DNA of 64,000 bases, taken from positions 1 to 64,000 of the forward strand of contig NZ_QJSW01000003.1 of the NCBI RefSeq assembly GCF_003217495.1, in the 5' to 3' direction. The stretch is from Paenibacillus barcinonensis (GTDB lineage Bacteria > Bacillota > Bacilli > Paenibacillales > Paenibacillaceae). The translations under genes and the position numbers were made by a program. This document shows positions 50,388 to 58,579 of this stretch, piece after piece (position 1 is the first letter of the stretch; every line of letters begins with the position of its first letter). The notes under the pieces are model-generated. The model was not told where the DNA came from and did not search any database. It saw nothing but the letters and a program-made list of their open reading frames with translations.

Positions 50388-51635
50388 TTGATCATCAAAC
50401 AATTAAAACCATCTGCCTTGTCTGCACAAATCGAGGACATGGTGGAATGGCTGGCCTCGTACGGATCAGACAACAGCGGCGGTGTGACCCGTTTGCTCTA
50501 TGACCCGGCTTGGAGTGCAGCCCAGAAGGCCGTTCAGGCGAAAATAGAACACCTTGGACTTACGGCACGTTATGACGATGTCGGCAATTTATTTGGGCGG
50601 CTTGCCGGGAGAGATCCCGAAGCAAAGGTGGTATTAACCGGTTCTCATATTGATACCGTAACCGGTGGCGGCAAGTACGACGGAGCGTTCGGAATCATCG
50701 CTTCCCTCCTTGCCGTGGAATATTTGCTGACGCATCACGGTCAGCCGCTCAAACCCATTGAAATTGTATCGCTGTGTGAAGAAGAGGGCAGTCGATTCCC
50801 CATGACGTACTGGGGCTCAGGAAATATAACAGGAGTAAAGGATCGAGATAACGTTCATCACGTCAAGGACGCAAACGGAATATCTCTGGATCAAGCGATG
50901 CAGGCTGCAGGATTTGGATCAGACCTTCATCCAAGCCCGGAGCGCACTGACCTCGAATGCTTCATCGAATTACACATCGAGCAAGGTGAAGTGCTAGAAC
51001 GTGAAGGGAAATCCATCGGAATTGTCAGCCACATCGTCGGGCAGCGCCGCTATAACATTACCGTGTATGGGGAAAGCAATCACGCGGGAACAACACCTAT
51101 GAAATGGCGCCGCGACGCCATGTTCACCGCCGCCGAAATGATACGCCTTTTGACGATTCGTGCCACAGCAGACCAGAGCGGACTTGTAGCTACCGTAGGA
51201 CATATGGAGGTCAAGCCGAATGTAGGGAACGTTATCGCACGCGAAGTTACCTTCAGTCTGGATGTACGCCACAGCAATGCGGAAACGATTAAACAGTTCT
51301 GCGAGGCATGCTTTAGTGAATTCGAGATAATCGCGGCACAACACGGGACACAAATAAGGTATCATAAATGGATGGATGAACCACCAGTAGCGATGGATCA
51401 CACGTTAACCAAGGCAGCTGAAGACATTCTGAAACGTGGTCGAATCTCATATAAACGGATGACCAGCGGGGCCGGGCATGATTCACAGATCTTCGGAACC
51501 CATTGTCCGACAGCACTGCTATTTGTACCAAGCCAGGGCGGAATCAGTCATTCCCCCGCTGAATTTACTCATACGGAAGATTTGCAGCGCGGTGTACTCC
51601 TGCTCATCGACCTGTTATATAAGCTGGCATATTGA
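50388..51635 (+). CDS. allC: Allantoate amidohydrolase (M20-family)
   Basis: 415 residues. TTG start at 50388, 8 bases after GGGGGA. Two-metal M20 peptidase fold: first metal histidine in GSHIDTV (about 86-90), bridging aspartate in GGKYDGAFG, EEEGSRFP, HIEQGEVLE and a C-terminal SGAGHDSQ. The dimerisation domain (about 210-325) includes ESNHAGTTPM. It converts allantoate to (S)-ureidoglycine, ammonia and carbon dioxide. N-carbamoyl amino-acid hydrolases look alike; the pucG gene directly downstream, whose substrate is ureidoglycine, decides for allantoate. First gene of the rightward purine group. Confidence 0.9.
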   Translation: MIIKQLKPSALSAQIEDMVEWLASYGSDNSGGVTRLLYDPAWSAAQKAVQAKIEHLGLTARYDDVGNLFGRLAGRDPEAKVVLTGSHIDTVTGGGKYDGAFGIIASLLAVEYLLTHHGQPLKPIEIVSLCEEEGSRFPMTYWGSGNITGVKDRDNVHHVKDANGISLDQAMQAAGFGSDLHPSPERTDLECFIELHIEQGEVLEREGKSIGIVSHIVGQRRYNITVYGESNHAGTTPMKWRRDAMFTAAEMIRLLTIRATADQSGLVATVGHMEVKPNVGNVIAREVTFSLDVRHSNAETIKQFCEACFSEFEIIAAQHGTQIRYHKWMDEPPVAMDHTLTKAAEDILKRGRISYKRMTSGAGHDSQIFGTHCPTALLFVPSQGGISHSPAEFTHTEDLQRGVLLLIDLLYKLAY

Positions 51636-51661
51636 ACGAACAATCAGGAGGGGATTACAAG

Positions 51662-52897
51662 ATGACACAGTATCGGGAAATTCACGCACCTTTGAGAACA
51701 ATTATGACACCCGGCCCCGTTGAAGCGGACCCTAGAGTTCTACGAGCCATGAGCACCCCTATTCTGGGTCAATTTGATCCAGAATTCACTCGCATGATGA
51801 ATGAAACGATGGATATGCTGCGACAAACGTTCCAAACGACGAACCAATGGGCCTTTCCCGTAGATGGCACATCACGTTCAGGTCTGGAAGCCGTACTATG
51901 CAGTCTGATTGAGCCTGGCGACAAAGTGCTTGTCCCCATTTTCGGACGCTTCGGACATCTATTGACCGAAATTGCCGAGAGACAAGGTGCCGAGCTCCAT
52001 CTGATGGAATGCCCGTGGGGACAAGTATTCGACCAGCAAGCGGTAATCGACGAAGTCAAGCGAGTCCAGCCGAAAATACTGGCAATTGTACATGGCGAAA
52101 CCTCAACAGGCTGTATGCAGCCACTCGACCTGATCGGTCCAGCCTGCCGAGAGCTTGGCGTGCTAACAGTAGTCGATGCTGTCGCCTCGATCGGAGGTGC
52201 ACCGGTCAAAGTGGACGAATGGCAACTGGATGCAGTGATTGGCGGTACCCAAAAATGCATTTCTGTACCTTCCGGCATGGCGCCAATTACCTACAACGAG
52301 CGAGTGGAACGCATTCTGACCAGTCGGAAAAAGGTCGAACGTGGCGTTGCACTGGAAAGCGATCGCCGAGATGTCGCATATCCGATCCGCAGCAATTATT
52401 TTGATCTTAGTCAGCTACAGGACTACTGGGGACCGCGCCGTTTGAACCACCACACCGAGGCAACCTCCATGTTGTACGCACTCCGTGAAGGTCTGCGTAT
52501 CCTGCTTGAAGAAGGGCTGGAAGCACGCTTCGCTCGTCACAAAATACACGAACAAGCGTTAATGGCCGGCATTCGGGGTATGGGGCTGGAGTTATTCAAC
52601 GATGTCACATGGAAGCTGCCTGTCGTAACCTGTGTCAAGATTCCAGCAGGTATTGATGGCGAGGCTGTACGCACCACTCTTTTGAAACAATTCGGTATTG
52701 AGATCGCCAGTTCGTTCGGTCCATTACACGGGCAAATCTGGCGAATTGGTACGATGGGCTACAGCTGTCGAAAGGAAAACGTCCTGTTTGTGCTCGCCGC
52801 ACTGGAAGCAGTGCTTATTCGGAATCACGCTCCGATTGTCATCGGGCGCGGGGTACAGGAAGCGCTTGACGTGTACGAACATTCTGATATCTCATAA
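51662..52897 (+). CDS. pucG: (S)-ureidoglycine-glyoxylate aminotransferase
   Basis: 411 residues from the ATG at 51662, after AGGAGGGG. PLP-dependent class V (alanine-glyoxylate type) aminotransferase; MTPGPVEADPRVLRAMS is the PucG-type start and K198 in GGTQKCISVPSG is the likely PLP lysine. Other marks are VDGTSRSGLEAVL and HGETSTG. It transfers the amino group of ureidoglycine to glyoxylate, giving oxalurate (N-carbamoyl-2-oxoglycine) and glycine. It follows allC by 26 bases. The gap to the next gene contains a repeat copy and a terminator, so allC-pucG form one transcript. Confidence 0.93.
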   Translation: MTQYREIHAPLRTIMTPGPVEADPRVLRAMSTPILGQFDPEFTRMMNETMDMLRQTFQTTNQWAFPVDGTSRSGLEAVLCSLIEPGDKVLVPIFGRFGHLLTEIAERQGAELHLMECPWGQVFDQQAVIDEVKRVQPKILAIVHGETSTGCMQPLDLIGPACRELGVLTVVDAVASIGGAPVKVDEWQLDAVIGGTQKCISVPSGMAPITYNERVERILTSRKKVERGVALESDRRDVAYPIRSNYFDLSQLQDYWGPRRLNHHTEATSMLYALREGLRILLEEGLEARFARHKIHEQALMAGIRGMGLELFNDVTWKLPVVTCVKIPAGIDGEAVRTTLLKQFGIEIASSFGPLHGQIWRIGTMGYSCRKENVLFVLAALEAVLIRNHAPIVIGRGVQEALDVYEHSDIS

Positions 52898-52936
52898 TAA
52901 ATAAGAGAAACTATATACCGCTACACCAGCCAATCT

Positions 52937-52975
52937 TTACGTTTACGTGTAAATGAATGGTTCAACGTATAGAGT
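52937..52975 (+). repeat. Dispersed intergenic repeat, short copy C
   Basis: ACGTGTAAATGAATGGTTCA (52945-52964) plus AC is identical to 7119-7140 over 22 bases, and the flanks (TTTACG/TTCACG, GTATAGAG/TTATATAG) remain alike. It is the 3' end of the repeat unit only. It lies between pucG and its terminator. The rest of the gap 52898-53268 holds that terminator, a hairpin CATGTAG/CTACATG (53040-53073), a hairpin CAGGCT/AGCCTG (53188-53218) and AT-rich promoter-like sequence, but no gene. Confidence 0.6.
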
Positions 52976-53007
52976 ATCGCCAACCCTTTGTTTTCGTTCA
53001 ACAGGAA

Positions 53008-53035
53008 GGATTCCGGGAATAACCGGAATCCTTTT
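53008..53035 (+). terminator. Terminator of allC-pucG
   Basis: GGATTCCGG GAATAA CCGGAATCC followed by TTTTATAT: a perfect 9-base stem with a U-tail. Confidence 0.88.
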
Positions 53036-53268
53036 ATATCATGTAGCCATCCCATGGTTCAATAACTACATGTGATTCATGGATTCTATCCCTTGATGAC
53101 ACAGTCAATTAAGTGCTTTAACGTTTTGGATACGCAAACATTCTATATATTTTTTTGGGATACACCCATTTGTTTTTTTCAGACACTCAGGCTTCTTATA
53201 AGTTTTATTAACAGCCTGTAATTACACACGCGCAATTTATCAACGTGGCGTTAAACGGAAGGTGACAC

Positions 53269-54612
53269 ATGATTCATATCAACTGGCTGCGCTCTGGACT
53301 GGCCGGACTGCAATGGCTCTTCTTTTTATTTACCAATACAGTTGTTATCCCCATTACCGTCGGAGCAGCATTTGCACTGCCCCAAGACAAAATTCAATTC
53401 CTGATCCAATGCTCATTTGTGCTCACAGGTTTAGCCTGCGCTGCCCAAGCAGGCTTCGGACACAAAAGAGCTGTTATGGAAGGTCAGTCCGGGTTATGGT
53501 GGGGTGTTATTCTTAGCCTTGCCACCGCCGCTCCCTCACTGGGCATATCATTAACCGAGTTGGGAGGCAGTCTGGCTGTCGGAATATTAATCTCGGGTGC
53601 GATCACCATTCTCATCGGTTTATGCGGTCTGGCCAAGCCATTATCGAAGCTATTTACACCCGGCGTCATGGCTGTATTTATGTTCCTGCTCGCCTGTCGA
53701 CTGAATATCATTTTTCTCGAAGGCATGCTCGGCATTTCGTCAGGCTCATCTGCTGAAGACAAAGTGATCCAGCCTCTCATCTTTCTTCTGGCCGCAGCCG
53801 TAGCTATCTTTGTTGTTATCCTTTCCGTCAAAGCGCGCCCCGTCATCGGCCAGTATGCCTTGTTAATCGGCATTCTGGGAGGATGGGTATTACACACCTT
53901 GATCTTCGGCAGCACAAGCGATGCATCAAACGCTGGCACTGCGGGGACAGACTGGTTTCCGCTCGGAGCACCCTCGGACGGACTGAACGCAGGTGTAGTC
54001 ACGATCGCAATCATTACAGGCCTGATTAACACCTCGAATACGTTCGGCGCCCTGAAGGGTACAGATCAGCTATATGAACGGGAAACGTCTAGTAATCAAT
54101 ATAAACGATCCTTTACAATAAGTGGTGTACTTGCGATGATCTCCGGTCTTCTGGGGCTGGTGCCTTACGCCCCTTATGTCTCATCTATCGGATTTCTCCA
54201 GCAGACGCGCATCCGGGACCGCATGCCACTTGTCACTGGCGGTCTGCTATTCGCAGCAATCGGTCTGGTTCCGTCCATCAGCAACGTACTGACAACACTG
54301 CCGCTAAGTATCGGAAGCGCTGTGCTGTTCGTAACCTACCTGCGACTGCTAGGTTCCTCGCTGCAGTATTTCGGACGCATTGATATGAATGCAGCGAACC
54401 TCTATCGGACAGCCGCACCTCTATTCACAGGCATTATCGTTATGGGCTTACCATCTGATGTTTTCGTTTCACTGCCTCCTCTGTTACGCCCACTGCTTGG
54501 CAACGGGCTATTAGTAGGCATTTTGCTTGCTTTGTTATTAAATCAGGTGCTCTCCAGCTCCCCCCGGAGCAGGCTGAGTCCCCGTATGAATACGAAAGGA
54601 GAACAACCATGA
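53269..54612 (+). CDS. Nucleobase:cation symporter-2 family permease (uracil/xanthine/urate type)
   Basis: 447 residues with about 12-14 hydrophobic segments. NCS2 features are the start NWLRSGLAGLQWLFFLFTNTVVIPITVGAAF (helix 1, with Q before the TN turn), the helix 3 region with GQSGLWWG and the helix 10 region GLINTSNTFGALKGTDQLY. Within its gene setting (allantoate genes upstream, allantoinase downstream, PucR) it most likely imports a purine such as xanthine, uric acid or hypoxanthine; the exact base is not readable. The ATG follows AAGGTG. Its last four bases overlap the amidase start (ATGA), so the transporter and the next two enzymes are made as one unit. Confidence 0.88.
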   Translation: MIHINWLRSGLAGLQWLFFLFTNTVVIPITVGAAFALPQDKIQFLIQCSFVLTGLACAAQAGFGHKRAVMEGQSGLWWGVILSLATAAPSLGISLTELGGSLAVGILISGAITILIGLCGLAKPLSKLFTPGVMAVFMFLLACRLNIIFLEGMLGISSGSSAEDKVIQPLIFLLAAAVAIFVVILSVKARPVIGQYALLIGILGGWVLHTLIFGSTSDASNAGTAGTDWFPLGAPSDGLNAGVVTIAIITGLINTSNTFGALKGTDQLYERETSSNQYKRSFTISGVLAMISGLLGLVPYAPYVSSIGFLQQTRIRDRMPLVTGGLLFAAIGLVPSISNVLTTLPLSIGSAVLFVTYLRLLGSSLQYFGRIDMNAANLYRTAAPLFTGIIVMGLPSDVFVSLPPLLRPLLGNGLLVGILLALLLNQVLSSSPRSRLSPRMNTKGEQP

Positions 54613-55937
54613 GCGTTTATGACGAGAATCAACCCGAGGAATTACAGCCGCATTTGAACAAAACAGGGGACACACCTCCTTCTGACCCGTGGGGAGCGTA
54701 TGTGAATGCGGGAATTTGCGTGCCTGCCACGCAGCCCGGCTCGCTCAGCGGACTGTCTTTTGCAGTTAAAGATGTCTTCGACATCAAGGGACACACCAGC
54801 GGGGCAGGCAACCCCGATTGGCTGCGTACACATTCACCAGCAGAATCCACCGCCCCAGCATTACTCTCTTTACTGCAAAACGGCGCCTCGCTTGAGGGCA
54901 CAACACACACAGACGAACTGATGTACAGCCTGAATGGCGAAAACGCCCATTACGGAACTCCAACCAACCCCACTGCTCCTGACCGAATCCCAGGCGGATC
55001 ATCAAGCGGTTCGGCTGTTGCGGCAGCAGCAGGGCTGGTTGATTTTGCGATCGGTACCGATACTGGCGGCTCTGTGCGCATCCCTTCTTCCTATTGCGGT
55101 CTGTACGGCTTCCGGCCGACGCATGGAGCTATTTCCACTGAAGGACTCATCCCCCTTGCCCATAGCTTCGATACCGTCGGCTGGATGAGCCGGGATGTCA
55201 ACATTCTGCTCAAGGCAGGTCGTGTCCTGTTAAAAGAAAAGCCAACCGCTCCTAATGAGGCATCAGCACCTCAGGCCAATGCAAGTGACGATGCTCAGCA
55301 ATCGTTTGAGCTTGATTCTTCACCCTTCACCCACCATTTTATCGCGGCAGAAGCGTGGAGCTTGCCAGAAGCAGCGGACCACACACTTCTGCTTGCCAGA
55401 TTGCATCAGCTTCCGGGCTGGCAGCCGGATCAAACGACCACAGTACAGCTAACCGAAACCAGCGAGAGCCTGGCAGAGTGGTCAGCAGCCTTCCGCGTGC
55501 TTCAAGGGCTCGAAATTGCGCACGAACATGGGGAATGGATCAAAAAGGAGCAGCCCAAGTTCGGCCCAGGTATCGCAGAACGCTTTGAATGGGCTCAACA
55601 GTTGGAGCCGTCTGCAACCACTGAAGAAGCGAATCTACGCGCTCGGATCAAACATACTCTCGCTGAGCTGCTAGGAGAACATGGATTACTCGCGATCCCA
55701 ACGGCACCAGGGCCAGCACCCTTCCTCGGCCTGAAAGGCCCTGAAGCCGAAGCTTACCGCGCCAAAACCATGCAGCTCTCTTGTATCGCCGGGCTCTCCG
55801 GCCTACCCCAAATTACCGTGCCCGTCATTCGCCCGGACGGACTGCCTATTGGCTTATCCTTTATCGGCGGCAAACATACAGACCTGAGACTACTGCAGTG
55901 GGCAGTCCAACATTTTACAGAAGAGGTGCACAGATGA
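54609..55937 (+). CDS. Amidase-signature family hydrolase of the purine cluster
   Basis: 442 residues. Catalytic triad of the amidase signature family is complete: K54 (FAVKDVFDIKG), the cis-serine in GGSSSGSAVAAAAG (131-132) and nucleophile S155 in GTDTGGSVRIP. Shorter than GatA (about 485 residues) and with no glutamine-dependent partners nearby, so not the tRNA amidotransferase subunit. Relatives split carbamoyl compounds such as allophanate (AtzF). Tight coupling to a nucleobase permease and an FAH-type enzyme in a PucR cluster points to an ureide or carbamoyl substrate, for example oxalurate made by PucG. This substrate is inference. Confidence 0.85.
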   Translation: MSVYDENQPEELQPHLNKTGDTPPSDPWGAYVNAGICVPATQPGSLSGLSFAVKDVFDIKGHTSGAGNPDWLRTHSPAESTAPALLSLLQNGASLEGTTHTDELMYSLNGENAHYGTPTNPTAPDRIPGGSSSGSAVAAAAGLVDFAIGTDTGGSVRIPSSYCGLYGFRPTHGAISTEGLIPLAHSFDTVGWMSRDVNILLKAGRVLLKEKPTAPNEASAPQANASDDAQQSFELDSSPFTHHFIAAEAWSLPEAADHTLLLARLHQLPGWQPDQTTTVQLTETSESLAEWSAAFRVLQGLEIAHEHGEWIKKEQPKFGPGIAERFEWAQQLEPSATTEEANLRARIKHTLAELLGEHGLLAIPTAPGPAPFLGLKGPEAEAYRAKTMQLSCIAGLSGLPQITVPVIRPDGLPIGLSFIGGKHTDLRLLQWAVQHFTEEVHR

Positions 55938-56794
55938 AGCTGGTTACGATTGAACATAAGGACCGGGAGCAGGTCGCTTTCTGGACGAACCACGGAGTCA
56001 TTCCGATGACTTGGCTGAATGAACAGGCGGGCACAGACTGGAATACTGATCTCCTCGCGTTGCTTCAGCACAATCAGTTCACCGAACTGCATAAATGGTA
56101 TAACAGTCATGGTCAGGCGTACCTTTCCCGCCTGCCTTATCTTGCAGCGAGTGACACAACCTATCGTGCATTGTTTCGCAGGCCGGGAAAAATCATCGGG
56201 GTTGGCCTGAACTACAGAGAAAAGGCTATTGAGATCTCCGGACAGGCAGCCGAGGAAGAGCCTGTAATTTTCATCAAACCCGATTCGACCCTGATTGGAC
56301 CAGGGGAATCCATCCAATTGCCGAGCAAAGCAGGTCAGGTTACAGCCGAAGCAGAGCTCGCGCTGGTTATCGGGCAAACCTGCAAAAATATAAATGAAGA
56401 GCAGGCCATGAGCGTCGTAGCCGGTTTTACAACGTCACTTGACATGACCGCCAAAGAGATCCACGCACGCAACCCGCGATTCATGCAACGCGCCAAGAGC
56501 TTTGACACCTTCCTGAGTCTTGGCTCCTCCCTCTCCACGCCTGACGAATACAGCAACCTGGATGCTCTGGAGATCAAGACAATGCACAACGGACGTGTTG
56601 CTCACAGCAACACCGTTAGCAGTATGATCTTTTCTCCTGCTTATTTAATTGCTTTCCTATCCGAAGTGATGACACTGCATGCCGGGGATGTCATTCTCAC
56701 AGGAACACCAGGCTCAGTCACCATTCAAGCAGGCGATAAGACGGGCTGCGAAATCGCGGGACTTATGCAGCTAAACAATGTAGTCGAGAGCTAA
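55934..56794 (+). CDS. Fumarylacetoacetate-hydrolase family enzyme of the purine cluster
   Basis: 286 residues from the ATG at 55934, which overlaps the amidase stop (ATGA); the longer frame upstream is the amidase shadow. N-terminal domain of about 85 residues, then the FAH fold: IGVGLNYREKAIE, FIKPDSTLIGPGESI, metal residues in TAEAELALVIG (two glutamates) and SLDMTAKEIHARN (aspartate), then SNTVSSMIFSPAYLIAFLSEVMTLHAGDVILTGTPG. The family includes hydrolases, decarboxylases and lyases acting on 2-oxo acids, and many members are named ureidoglycolate lyase by homology. In this cluster a lyase giving glyoxylate and urea from ureidoglycolate would fit and would feed PucG; unproven. Confidence 0.87.
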   Translation: MKLVTIEHKDREQVAFWTNHGVIPMTWLNEQAGTDWNTDLLALLQHNQFTELHKWYNSHGQAYLSRLPYLAASDTTYRALFRRPGKIIGVGLNYREKAIEISGQAAEEEPVIFIKPDSTLIGPGESIQLPSKAGQVTAEAELALVIGQTCKNINEEQAMSVVAGFTTSLDMTAKEIHARNPRFMQRAKSFDTFLSLGSSLSTPDEYSNLDALEIKTMHNGRVAHSNTVSSMIFSPAYLIAFLSEVMTLHAGDVILTGTPGSVTIQAGDKTGCEIAGLMQLNNVVES

Positions 56795-57121
56795 ATCCGA
56801 ACATTCATAGGGATCTTTTACATCAAAATACGTATATAACACCCTCACTCCTCTAAAATAACATCATATGTCATATTTTTTCATGCAAATTCAACAGAAA
56901 TTTAGATGATAATCTACGTTTTTGTCAATGAATTGTACAAACAAGGTGATAAAATAAGATATATGAAGTTCAGGTAAGGAAATATAACATAATTAAGTTA
57001 TTATACCTTACATTTTTTTGATATCATTCATGGCGTGACTTCAGGACCGTACGTACAGCTCGTTGATCTAACATCGTTCTGGTCCTGCAGTCCCCCATAT
57101 TAAAGAGGAGTGGGGAAACAT
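56795..57121 (+). promoter_or_regulatory. Control region of the allantoin permease-allantoinase genes
   Basis: No gene. A possible promoter is TTGTAC (56933) with TAAGAT 16 bases on. A leader hairpin CAGGACC (57042-57048) / GGTCCTG (57081-57087) encloses 32 bases just before the ribosome site of the next gene, with no T-run after it, so it is not a terminator. No exact PucR box TTGGTTAA was found here. The rest is AT-rich. Confidence 0.4.
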
Positions 57122-58516
57122 ATGTCTACCAATTTAGCAGGACAAGTACTGGAACCGGTACAGTTGCATGAAGAAATCAGCATGGATGAATCCCTCAAGC
57201 CCAAACGAGAGAGCGACCGAACGGTTGGGCCTGTACCTTACATGTTCATGTGGATCGGGGATGGTGTGAATCTCGGTAACATGACGCTCGGGGCAAGCCT
57301 GATCGTTGCCGGAGTTGCCACACTGAATGTATTCCAGACGTTTGTAGCAGCGATGATCGCCATTGGCATCATCTCCTTGATCTTTGCTATTAATGACCGT
57401 TTCGGTTATCGGACAGGCATTCCCTATGTTGTTCAACTACGTATGTCCTTTGGCATCAAAGGAGCCATCATCTCCTCCTTCCTTCGAGGTGTACCTGCAA
57501 TCGTCTGGTACGGCTTCCAAAGCTGGGTCGGAGCAACAGCCCTGAATGAAATCATTAAAGTGTTCAGTGGTGGCAGCTTCGATAGCATCCCGATCTGTTT
57601 CATCCTGCTACAGGCAGTTCAAATCGTCCTGTCCATGTACGGATTCCATGCCATCAAATGGGTAGAAACGCTCGCTTCGGTAGTAATCATGCTGGCACTG
57701 GTCTATGTGTTCGGCATTCTGCTTAACTCCCACAGTGCAGCGATCAGCCAGAACTGGGTGAACGCCAAGGGTACATGGGGACTTCCCTTCTTCGCTTTTA
57801 TCATGGTGTTCCTGGGCAATTATGCGGCGATCTTCCTGAGTGCAGGTGATTATTCCCGCGAGCTCAGAAGTGGCATCAGTGACAAAAAACGCAGCATGCT
57901 CTACTTCTTGCCTATCGTTATCGCGTACGGCTTTGTTCTGACCATTGGAGCGATGATGGCTGCGGCAACGGGATTATCCAATCCTGTCAAAGCTTTCGCT
58001 GTTATTGTAGACAATCCGTACATCACCGTGTTCGTATCCGCCTTCATCGTCATTGGCGCAGTTGCCGTCAATATGGTGGCTAACATCGTGCCACCCGCCT
58101 ATGTCATCTCACTGGTTACCAAGCTGAAATACAAAGCAGCGGTCATCATCACTGGACTGCTCGCACTCTGTTCCTTCCCATGGGTACTCGTACAAGATTC
58201 CTCGGCTCAAGGCCTGAACACATTCATTCTGATCTACTCCGCCTTCCTCGGCCCGATTGTCGCGATCATGCTGGTCGAATACTACATTTTGCGCAAACAA
58301 AAGGTAGATACAGCGGAGTTGTACATGGATAACGGTATCTTCAAAGGGTATAACCCCAGCGCTCTGTTAGCCATGGTGATTGGAGCCGGCTCCGCCTTCC
58401 TGCTCGTAGATATTGGCTGGATCATCGGATTTATGACGGCAGGCATCGCCTATCTGCTGCTAAGCAAGTTTGCTTTTAAAGGCTCATCCTTCAAAAAAGG
58501 AACCATCTACGAGTAA
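57122..58516 (+). CDS. pucI: NCS1-family permease, allantoin type
   Basis: 464 residues from the ATG at 57122; a GTG four codons upstream begins inside the ribosome region (GAGGAG, then GGGGA). About 12 hydrophobic segments with NCS1 marks: MWIGDGVNLGNMTLGASLI (helix 1), TGIPYVVQLRMSFG, VPAIVWYGFQSWVGATALN (helix 3) and NYAAIFLSAGDYSRELRS. Members of this group import allantoin, cytosine, hydantoin or purines by cation symport; the allantoinase gene 63 bases downstream favours allantoin, as for B. subtilis PucI. The substrate rests on context. Confidence 0.85.
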   Translation: MSTNLAGQVLEPVQLHEEISMDESLKPKRESDRTVGPVPYMFMWIGDGVNLGNMTLGASLIVAGVATLNVFQTFVAAMIAIGIISLIFAINDRFGYRTGIPYVVQLRMSFGIKGAIISSFLRGVPAIVWYGFQSWVGATALNEIIKVFSGGSFDSIPICFILLQAVQIVLSMYGFHAIKWVETLASVVIMLALVYVFGILLNSHSAAISQNWVNAKGTWGLPFFAFIMVFLGNYAAIFLSAGDYSRELRSGISDKKRSMLYFLPIVIAYGFVLTIGAMMAAATGLSNPVKAFAVIVDNPYITVFVSAFIVIGAVAVNMVANIVPPAYVISLVTKLKYKAAVIITGLLALCSFPWVLVQDSSAQGLNTFILIYSAFLGPIVAIMLVEYYILRKQKVDTAELYMDNGIFKGYNPSALLAMVIGAGSAFLLVDIGWIIGFMTAGIAYLLLSKFAFKGSSFKKGTIYE

Positions 58517-58579
58517 ACAGACCTGTATCAGCACAGCAAGACATACAATTCATCAACGATGGAAGAAGGAGAGAGGTAT

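Noticed and set aside
53041-53268. Purine riboswitch ahead of the NCS2 permease
   Set aside because: The two hairpins present do not carry the conserved junction sequences of the purine aptamer (e.g. the TATA and CCTA-type joining segments).
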